64,000 nucleotides of DNA, taken from the NCBI GenBank assembly GCA_022561385.1, contig JADFRG010000006.1, positions 36,784 through 100,783 on the forward strand. The letters run 5' to 3'. Both the position numbers and the translations under genes were made by a program. This DNA comes from Chloroflexota bacterium. GTDB lineage: Bacteria; Chloroflexota; Anaerolineae; Anaerolineales; E44-bin32. The notes below the pieces were generated by a model, which had not been told where the DNA came from, did not search any database, and saw nothing but the letters and a program-made list of their open reading frames with translations. This document shows positions 52,375 to 59,018 of this stretch, piece after piece; positions within the stretch are counted from its first letter, which is position 1; each line of letters opens with the position of its first letter.

Positions 52375-52813
52375 ATGAGTGTCAGAAGAATTTCTCTCAT
52401 CGCCGTGACTATAGCGATTGTTGCGGTCATCGTAGCTATCGTGCCGATCCCGATCCCTGCAACAGGCGGGTTCACTCATCCTGGCTCTGGGCTACGGTAG
52501 TTTCGCCCCGCTGACCTTGATCGCCCATGGTTCCCTGGGCCTGCTGGCAGGCTACCTTGGCTGGAAGAAGGGCTTGGGCGGCATGATCGTGGGCTGGATC
52601 GTTGGGGGGCTGGCTCTGGTCGCAGTCTACTTTGTAGGAGAAGCCACCGTGTATGGCTTCGGCGCTGCCGGAGCGGGGGCCGAGGTGCCAATCAACCTGT
52701 TTCAGGTCGGTCTTGGGGTCCTGGGACTGCTGCTCTTTAAATTGGTCAAACGCGCCTACCCTCAGATTGAGCAATTGGGGGAAGAGGCGACCTTTGAAGC
52801 TGAAGCGGCGTAG
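52375..52813 (+). pseudogene. ECF transporter S component, disrupted by deletion and frameshift
   Basis: ATG 52375, with GGAGGAGGAGG upstream, opens a frame reading MSVRRISLIAVTIAIVAVIV and then IPIPATGGFTHPG, the start of an ECF substrate-binding membrane protein. It ends at TAG 52498. The rest is in the next frame (LGYGSFAPLTLIAHGSLGLL onward to 52813). Both parts match one S-component, but about 35-45 residues expected between FTHPG and LGYGSF are missing. This points to an internal deletion whose length is not a multiple of three. Genes for the energy module follow directly. The ligand is a vitamin-like molecule in this family. Confidence 0.75.
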
Positions 52814-52863
52814 TCGGCCTGCTCGCGTGTGAAGCACACACGCCGCGCTGAAGGCCCAATTTC

Positions 52864-52890
52864 GAGGAGGCGACTTAGAGTCGCCTCCTC
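52864..52890 (+). terminator. Perfect stem-loop between ECF S component and EcfA genes
   Basis: 12-base-pair perfect stem GAGGAGGCGACT-TAG-AGTCGCCTCCTC without a U-run, 50 bases after the S-component stop. A smaller GCGTGTG hairpin lies just before it. It occupies the same operon position as the stem-loops after the other three binding-protein genes. Confidence 0.7.
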
Positions 52891-52950
52891 CGCGAATCTG
52901 GGCTCCGCGAGACATGGCGGCAGGAGTGCCACCTAGGAGTTGACAGTAGT

Positions 52951-53817
52951 TTGTCGGTAGCAATCGTCGTCGATAGGTTGAGCTACTCCTATCCATCTCC
53001 CGTCCCAGGGCGCGATGCCACCTGGGTCTTACAAGAGGTGAGCCTGAGCGTCGAAGAAGGAGAATTTGTTTCTATCATGGGGCCGACGGGGGTGGGGAAA
53101 ACCACGCTTTGCCTGGCACTCAATGGGATCGTGCCTCAGTCGACCGGCGGGAGGATCAAGGGGGAGGTCCACATCTATGGACTTAATACCAAGCTGCAGC
53201 CGGTCGCCGACCTAGCTCAGCTTGTGGGAATCGTATTTCAAGATGCTGAGACGCAGCTCTTTAACATGAGCGTAGAAGCGGAAATCGCCTTCGGCCTGGA
53301 GAGCCTGGGCAAGCCGGCTGAAGAAATCGCCGAGAGGGTGGACTGGGCGATGGCCCTGGTCGGAATGAGCGGCTTCAAGGATCGTTCTCCGTTCCAGCTG
53401 TCAGGAGGCCAGAAGCAGCGGGTGGCCATAGCCTCCATCCTGGCTATGACGCCGAAAATTCTCGTTCTGGATGAACCGACCGCAAATCTCGATCCTTTGG
53501 GCAAGGCGGAGGTTTTTTCGGTGGTGCGCGAATTACGCCAGAAGCGTGGGATGACAATCATCATGATCGAGCATGAGAGCGAGCATATCGTGGAGTTTTC
53601 CGACCGAGTGATCGTCCTCAACAACGGGCGGGTCGAGCTCGAAGGCAGGCCGGCGAGCATTTTCTCGCAAGTCGACCACATGCGAAAAATCGGGCTGGAC
53701 GTACCCCAGGTCAGCGAGATGGCCCACCGCCATAATCAGAAATATCAGACCCACTTTGCGTTCACCCAACTCGATGAGACCTACCAAGCCCTGGTGAGCC
53801 GCCTCGATGGAAAGTAA
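52951..53817 (+). CDS. ecfA1: ECF transporter ATP-binding protein EcfA1
   Basis: 288 residues. TTG 52951 is taken as start; the sequence begins SVAIVVDRLSYSYP, which is correct for the family. Walker A GPTGVGKTT, Q-loop FQDAETQLFNMSV (typical EcfA), signature LSGGQKQRVAIASIL, Walker B ILVLDEPTANLD and H-loop IEHESEH are present. Its end overlaps ecfA2 by 11 bases. Both catalytic motifs look intact. Confidence 0.92.
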   Translation: MSVAIVVDRLSYSYPSPVPGRDATWVLQEVSLSVEEGEFVSIMGPTGVGKTTLCLALNGIVPQSTGGRIKGEVHIYGLNTKLQPVADLAQLVGIVFQDAETQLFNMSVEAEIAFGLESLGKPAEEIAERVDWAMALVGMSGFKDRSPFQLSGGQKQRVAIASILAMTPKILVLDEPTANLDPLGKAEVFSVVRELRQKRGMTIIMIEHESEHIVEFSDRVIVLNNGRVELEGRPASIFSQVDHMRKIGLDVPQVSEMAHRHNQKYQTHFAFTQLDETYQALVSRLDGK

Positions 53818-54667
53818 CGGTTTAGCTCACGAAGTCGGTGATATGTGTCTCGAAGCGACGGACCTGTGGTTCGCCTATGAGGAGGGCCCATCGGTGCTGA
53901 AGGGCATCTCGCTCGAGATTAAGGTGGGCGATTTCGTCGCCCTCATTGGACAAAATGGTTCTGGTAAAACTACGCTGGCAAAACATTTCAACGGATTGCT
54001 CCGCCCGTCCCGCGGTCGGGTGCTGCTCTACGGTGAAGACAATCGCGAGCACCCAGTGGCCCACCTGGCGCGAACGGTAGGATATGTCTTCCAAAACCCG
54101 GATCACCAGATATTCAGCGCGACAACACGCGAGGAAATAGCCTTCGGCCCCCGCAATATTGGCCTAGAAGAATCCGAGGTGCAGCAACGTACGGAACAGG
54201 CTCTGGAGTACTTCGACCTGACCGCCTATGCCGATCATCAACCCGCTATTCTGGGCTTTGGCCTGAGGCGTAAGGTCAGCATCGCAGCCGTATATGCCAT
54301 GCGGACGGATGTTTTGATCCTGGATGAGCCGACGGCTGGGCTGGACTGGAAGAGCACCCATGAATTGATGCAGCGTATCGTCGCTCTACACCGAACGGGG
54401 CACACCATCATTCTCATCACCCATGATATGCGCTTGGTCGCTGAGTACGCGCCTCGCTGCTTGGTGCTGCGAGATGGAAACATCTTAGCTGACGACGACA
54501 CCCGAGAAATATTCAGGCAGGCTGATCTGTTGCGGGAGACTCATATTGAGCTTCCGCAGATCTGCAGGTTGGCCCGGCGGCTGGAGCCCTTCAATCCAGG
54601 GCGAAACATCTTGACTGTGGCCGAGTTTCTTGAGGGTTATGGCAACCTGGCTGAGCGGATGAGATAA
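53807..54667 (+). CDS. ecfA2: ECF transporter ATP-binding protein EcfA2 with degenerate signature motif
   Basis: 286 residues. Walker A GQNGSGKTT, Q-loop FQNPDHQIFSATTREEIAFG and Walker B VLILDEPTAGLD are normal, and ITHDM is present. The ABC signature expected as LSGGQKRR reads LGFGLRRKVSIAAV, so the Ser-Gly-Gly-Gln core is lost. The ATP site formed by EcfA1 Walker A and this signature may hydrolyse poorly, as in asymmetric ABC pairs. ATG 53807 lies inside ecfA1. Confidence 0.9.
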   Translation: MESNGLAHEVGDMCLEATDLWFAYEEGPSVLKGISLEIKVGDFVALIGQNGSGKTTLAKHFNGLLRPSRGRVLLYGEDNREHPVAHLARTVGYVFQNPDHQIFSATTREEIAFGPRNIGLEESEVQQRTEQALEYFDLTAYADHQPAILGFGLRRKVSIAAVYAMRTDVLILDEPTAGLDWKSTHELMQRIVALHRTGHTIILITHDMRLVAEYAPRCLVLRDGNILADDDTREIFRQADLLRETHIELPQICRLARRLEPFNPGRNILTVAEFLEGYGNLAERMR

Positions 54668-54670
54668 GAC

Positions 54671-55477
54671 ATGCCCGTCGGAGTTGACCTCTACCTCAAG
54701 CGCCAGAGCTGGTTGCATAGGGTTGACCCCCGGGTCAAGCTCTTGTTTGTAGGCGCAACAATTATGATCTTGTTAGTCATAAAGAATGTGTTTTTTATGT
54801 CCGCGGCCTTGCTCCTGGTCCATGTTATTCACTGGTCCGCCAAAATGCCGCGGGGCAAGTTCCTCTTTATTTGGAAAACGCTGCTGCCCATCGCAATCCT
54901 GATCAGCACCTTGTGGGTGCTCTTCTATCCTACTGGACCGCCCATACTTGAGATCTGGGTGATAAGAATCACCGTATTGAGCCTCGCCCAGGGGGGGGTC
55001 CTGGCGCTCCGCATAACAACCATGGCCTTTGTGGTATTTGCTTGGCTGTACACCACCGATCATCCCGCGGTCGTGCGCAGCCTGGTGAAGTTGAAGGTGC
55101 CCTACGAATGGGGCCTCACCCTGGCATTGGCTCTTCGGTACATACCGACCTTTCAGGGTATGTATGGCATGATCTCGGAGGCTCAGCAGGCCCGTGGACT
55201 AAATATCTCCCAGGGGAAGGGATTTAGGAGAGTGCGCGCGCTCATGCCGATTTTTGTCGCCATGGTTATCAGCGCCATGCGCGCCAGCGATCAGCTTGCC
55301 AACGCGCTTCAGGCACGTGCATTTGGCGCCAGTGGCGTAGAGCGTACCTACTTGCATGATATCCACTTTCGGCCATTGGATTGGGCCTACACCGTGTTCA
55401 TCCTGGGCGTCACGTTCTTGATACTCTACATGAACCTCCGTCTTGGGTTCGGAAAACACCCGATCAACTTGATTTGA
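54671..55477 (+). CDS. ecfT: ECF transporter transmembrane component EcfT
   Basis: 268 residues with five to six helices. The two coupling-helix motifs read EAQQARGLNIS and ALQARAFGASG, slightly modified from the Ala-Arg-Gly pair. RVDPRVKLLFVGATI at the N-terminus is typical. ATG 54671 is 3 bases after the ecfA2 stop. It couples ATP hydrolysis to the S component. Confidence 0.92.
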   Translation: MPVGVDLYLKRQSWLHRVDPRVKLLFVGATIMILLVIKNVFFMSAALLLVHVIHWSAKMPRGKFLFIWKTLLPIAILISTLWVLFYPTGPPILEIWVIRITVLSLAQGGVLALRITTMAFVVFAWLYTTDHPAVVRSLVKLKVPYEWGLTLALALRYIPTFQGMYGMISEAQQARGLNISQGKGFRRVRALMPIFVAMVISAMRASDQLANALQARAFGASGVERTYLHDIHFRPLDWAYTVFILGVTFLILYMNLRLGFGKHPINLI

Positions 55478-55502
55478 AACGGACGATGGCTCATTGACTC
55501 GC

Positions 55503-56516
55503 ATGGAAAAAATCTTGCCGGTTGGCAAACTCGAAATGGCATTTCTCTCGAGCCTGCTGGGCAGATTTACCGACCACGGCGAAGGTGTCGTGATCGGAGC
55601 CAAAGTGGGTGAGGACGCGGCCGTGCTGGACTTTGGAGACCGCTACCTGGTGACCAAGACCAATCCGATTACCTTCCCGACGGACGAAATTGGCTGGTAC
55701 CTGGTCAACGTGTGCGTGAACAACATGGTGGTCCGAGGTGTCCGGCCTCGATGGATGCTGAATTGCATCCTGCTCCCAGAGGGCAAAACCACACCAGAAA
55801 TGGTGGAGGGGATCTTCCGTCAAATTTATGAGGCATGCCACGCGGTCGATGTCATAGTAGTCGGCGGCCACACCGAGGTGACTCATAACTTGGATCGACC
55901 CATCGTGGTCGGCAACCTGATCGGAGATGTCGCGCAGGATGGCTTGGTGGCCACCGGGGGAGCGAGGGTCGGGGATGTTGTTCTGATCACGAAAGCGGTG
56001 GGAATCGAAGGAACATCGATCATCGCGCGTGAGATGGCAGACGACCTCAGAAAGAAAGGGTTATCGGAAAAACTCATCCTCCGTGCTCAGCATTTCCTGT
56101 TCGATCCGGGAATCGGTGTGTATCATGAAGCGCTTGCGGCGGCCGAGACGGGCTGGGTGAACAGCATGACGGATGCCACCGAAGGCGGACTTGCGACGGC
56201 GCTCCACGAGATGTCCGAGGCGAGCGGGGTCGGCCTTCAAATCGACGCTGAAAAGATACCGGTCATGCCAGAAACGCATGAGATCTGTGAGGCTTACGGA
56301 CTAGACCCTATTGGACTGATCGCATCCGGGATGTTGATTCTGACTACGAGTCCCACGCGGGTGGAGGGGCTAAGCCACCAGTTGAGCGCGCTCGGCGTCG
56401 CGTGCACCCCTATCGGCGTGGTCACACTGGCCGACGAGGGGCGTCTACTGGAAACCCAAGGCCAAGTATCTGCCCTACCCTATTTCGCCGTCGATGAACT
56501 GACCAAGATCCTATGA
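55503..56516 (+). CDS. AIR-synthase-related protein (HypE-like)
   Basis: 337 residues from ATG 55503 (a TTG three codons earlier is possible). Family pattern: ILPVGKLEMAFLSSLLG, GAKVGEDAAVLDFGDRYLVTKTNP, VVGGHTEVTHNLDRPIVVG and NSMTDATEGGLATAL. These are the ATP-binding loops of the PurM/HypE/ThiL/SelD superfamily. The C-terminal Cys of genuine HypE is absent and no hydrogenase genes are near, so it is probably a kinase-like or dehydratase-like enzyme of small-molecule metabolism. It sits 12 bases before the aminotransferase gene. Confidence 0.82.
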   Translation: MEKILPVGKLEMAFLSSLLGRFTDHGEGVVIGAKVGEDAAVLDFGDRYLVTKTNPITFPTDEIGWYLVNVCVNNMVVRGVRPRWMLNCILLPEGKTTPEMVEGIFRQIYEACHAVDVIVVGGHTEVTHNLDRPIVVGNLIGDVAQDGLVATGGARVGDVVLITKAVGIEGTSIIAREMADDLRKKGLSEKLILRAQHFLFDPGIGVYHEALAAAETGWVNSMTDATEGGLATALHEMSEASGVGLQIDAEKIPVMPETHEICEAYGLDPIGLIASGMLILTTSPTRVEGLSHQLSALGVACTPIGVVTLADEGRLLETQGQVSALPYFAVDELTKIL

Positions 56517-56528
56517 GATGGAAAGATA

Positions 56529-57698
56529 ATGCCCCGACCCAATCCCGCCGCAGCTAAGTACACGATGTCCGCCGGACCGGTGAGCATTCACGACCGCGTG
56601 CGGCAGGCCTATGCCCGCCAACTGCTCTATCATTACGACCCCGAGTTTCACGCTCTCTTCGACGACACAACTCAAAAGCTCCAGCAGGTGTTTCAGACCG
56701 CGGGCGATGTCGCGATCATGCAGGGCGAGGCGGTTCTTGGACTGGAAGCCGCTAGCGCCGGCATGGTTCGACCGGGTGACAAATGCCTGAATCTCGTTTC
56801 AGGTGTGTTTGGAGCAGGGTACGCGCGCTACTTCAGAAATCACAGCGGCCAGGATCCGATTGAGGTCAAGGTACCCTACAATCGCTCGATCGATCCGTCC
56901 GATGTGAGGAAAGCCCTCAAACAAGAGGGCGACATACGTTTCATCGCGATGGTCCACAGCGAGACCCCCTCCGGAACAATTAACCCGGTCAAGGAGATCT
57001 GCGCCCTCGCCCAAGAATACGAGGCCATAACCATTGTCGACGCGGTCTCATCATTGGGCGGGATGGACGTCCCGGTAGACGAGTGGGGAGTCGACATCTG
57101 TGTCGCCGGACCCCACAAATGCCTGGGAGCCGCGCCGGGGTCGGCGCTGATTGCCGTGAGCGAGCGCGCATGGGAAGTGATGCGGGCCCATCCGAACCCC
57201 CTTCGCGGGTCCTATCTAAGTCTGCTGGATTGGAAAGAATTGTGGATGGAGCAGCGGAGATTTCCGTTCACGGTTTTTGTATCGCAAATCAACGGCCTGA
57301 ATGAGGCGCTGACGATGGTGCTGGAGGAGGGCCTCACGTCCCGCATAAAGCGCCATTCTCAGGTGGCTCAAATGTGCCGCATGGGGGCAAAAGGCATGAA
57401 TCTCGAATTGTGGCCGGCGGGTGACGAGATCATGTCCACCTGTGTTACGGCGATTGCCGTGCCGGAGGGGATCGATGGGCACGCGTTGGTGGATCAAATG
57501 CGAGAGAGTTATGGCATCGCCATCACAGGCTCGCTGAAGGAATTAGAGGGCAGGCTGATTCGCATCGGTCATATGGGTTATATGGCTCAGCGAGTCTATG
57601 TCGAGCTGGCCCTCACGGCCCTGGAGCTCAGCCTGCGTGATTTGGGATATCCGGTTGAATTAGGGCAGGGTGTGGGAGCCGCGCTGGCAGCAATTTAA
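56529..57698 (+). CDS. Class V aminotransferase resembling pyridoxamine-pyruvate transaminase
   Basis: 389 residues, PLP fold type I. The PLP lysine is K197 in AGPHKCLGAAPG, and its pocket Asp is in IVDAVSSLGGM. Substrate-arginine R345 lies in LIRIGHMG. As I recall, the Mesorhizobium enzyme of vitamin B6 breakdown also uses Lys197 and Arg345. It shares MQGEAVLGLEAA-like, TPSGTINP and INGL motifs and the C-terminal GxGxxAALAxI. Alanine-glyoxylate or ureidoglycine aminotransferases are the main alternatives. It is the last gene after an ECF vitamin-type importer. Confidence 0.85.
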   Translation: MPRPNPAAAKYTMSAGPVSIHDRVRQAYARQLLYHYDPEFHALFDDTTQKLQQVFQTAGDVAIMQGEAVLGLEAASAGMVRPGDKCLNLVSGVFGAGYARYFRNHSGQDPIEVKVPYNRSIDPSDVRKALKQEGDIRFIAMVHSETPSGTINPVKEICALAQEYEAITIVDAVSSLGGMDVPVDEWGVDICVAGPHKCLGAAPGSALIAVSERAWEVMRAHPNPLRGSYLSLLDWKELWMEQRRFPFTVFVSQINGLNEALTMVLEEGLTSRIKRHSQVAQMCRMGAKGMNLELWPAGDEIMSTCVTAIAVPEGIDGHALVDQMRESYGIAITGSLKELEGRLIRIGHMGYMAQRVYVELALTALELSLRDLGYPVELGQGVGAALAAI

Positions 57699-57808
57699 TC
57701 GGCATAATATTCACTTTACCCGCAGCGCAACCGAATCCAACTTCGAGAGTTGCACCGACGAATACGTAGATACGAAGGTCTTGACGTGCGCTTCGCCTGC
57801 CGCCTGAA

Positions 57809-58555
57809 TTAGGACCTACTGTTGCTCCAGCGGTCCACCCGATCTGGAATCTGAATCAACTCGCCTACCGTGGCATCTGCGGCCGCCTGCCCGTCTGGTG
57901 GGAGCGCGGCGCCATCTGGCCGAAACCAAATTGCGCGCATGCCGAGCTGCTTCGGTGCGGCAACATCCTTCTGAAAATCGTCGCCCACATAGACCACATC
58001 GGCCGGCTCCAGCTCCAGTTGATCGAGTGTCATGCGGAAGATGTCCAGACCGGGTTTACGTACGCCCACATCGGCGGAAACCACGATCTTTTCGAATAAG
58101 TGAAGCAGCTCGAAGCGCTCCAACGTCCAGGTCAGAAAGGGGCTATAAGCCGCATTTGAGATGATGCTGATTCGGTAATCGTGGGCTTGTAATGCCGTCA
58201 GTGTTTCGGCTGCTCTTGTGACGAGGGTCACTTTGGGCAGGCATCGCCGGTGCAGGGTGGCGACGGTCTGCTCCACCAGCACCTTCGACACCTGATCCTG
58301 CAAGCCAAGCGCCGCGACCATGCTGCTCAGATTGTCCGCGTGACTCGTTTCGCGTTCAGTGGCATTTGCCAGCTCGCGCGCCTGATGGAAGATGCTTTCC
58401 GCTTGTCCCAGCTCTTCAGCGCCAAGGGGTGCAATGTGACCATCGGCGACCAGGAGTTCAAAGGCATCCCGGGGCAGCGTGCGAATCTCAAGCGCCATCC
58501 AGGCCGGCGAGTCGATCAGTGTCGAGCTGAAGTCAAACAAAACGGCCTTAATCAT
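57809..58555 (-). CDS. HAD-superfamily hydrolase with altered DxD motif
   Basis: 248 residues from ATG 58555, which overlaps the 2Fe-2S gene stop. Motif I reads FDFSSTL, so the acid/base Asp two residues after the nucleophile is Ser. Motif II is IISNAA, the lysine is in VRKPGLDIF and motif III is VYVGDDFQKDV. The fold is that of subfamily IA with an alpha-helical cap. Loss of the second Asp is known in dehalogenases and phosphonatases, so plain phosphatase activity is doubtful. It is the last gene of molybdenum hydroxylase operon 2. Confidence 0.85.
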   Translation of the reverse strand: MIKAVLFDFSSTLIDSPAWMALEIRTLPRDAFELLVADGHIAPLGAEELGQAESIFHQARELANATERETSHADNLSSMVAALGLQDQVSKVLVEQTVATLHRRCLPKVTLVTRAAETLTALQAHDYRISIISNAAYSPFLTWTLERFELLHLFEKIVVSADVGVRKPGLDIFRMTLDQLELEPADVVYVGDDFQKDVAAPKQLGMRAIWFRPDGAALPPDGQAAADATVGELIQIPDRVDRWSNSRS

Positions 58556-59018
58556 CGATTGTGCGACAGGCACGGACGGCGTTGAGAATATTTACGTAGC
58601 TGCCGCAGCGGCATAAATTGCCCGCGAGATACTCGCGAATGGCGGCATCGTCTGGGTTGGCGTTCTCGCCGAGCAGCGCCACGGTGGATAGGATGAATCC
58701 GGGAGTGCAATAGGCGCACTGAAACGCCCCGTGGTCGATATAAGCTTGCTGCACCGGATGTAGTTGCCCGTCCTGCGACAACCCCTCAATGGTGGTGATG
58801 TGTTTATTCTCGACCTGGGCAGTTAACGTCAGGCAGCTGCTGATCGCCCTACCGTCTACCAGCACCGTACAGGTGCCGCACATACCGATGCCACACGAGT
58901 CGCGGACGCCGACTAGTTCCAATGATTCTCGCAGCGTTTCCAACAATGTCTGTCCGGACGGGACTTCCAGGGTATAGGGTCGTCCATTCACCTGCAGGGT
59001 CAGGGTCCTATCGCTCAT
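58548..59018 (-). CDS. 2Fe-2S subunit of molybdenum hydroxylase (operon 2)
   Basis: 156 residues; cluster motifs CGIGMCGTCTVLVDGRAISSC and CAYCTPGFI with CRCGSY. Overlaps the Mo-subunit gene by 11 bases and the HAD gene by 8. Length and residues are normal, with the same role as its operon 1 counterpart. Confidence 0.95.
   Translation of the reverse strand: MSDRTLTLQVNGRPYTLEVPSGQTLLETLRESLELVGVRDSCGIGMCGTCTVLVDGRAISSCLTLTAQVENKHITTIEGLSQDGQLHPVQQAYIDHGAFQCAYCTPGFILSTVALLGENANPDDAAIREYLAGNLCRCGSYVNILNAVRACRTIDD

Noticed and set aside
55503..56516. Selenophosphate synthetase (selD) that would support the selenoprotein
   Set aside because: The protein is of the same superfamily, but it lacks the N-terminal Cys/Sec-containing loop of SelD and fits HypE-like proteins better.
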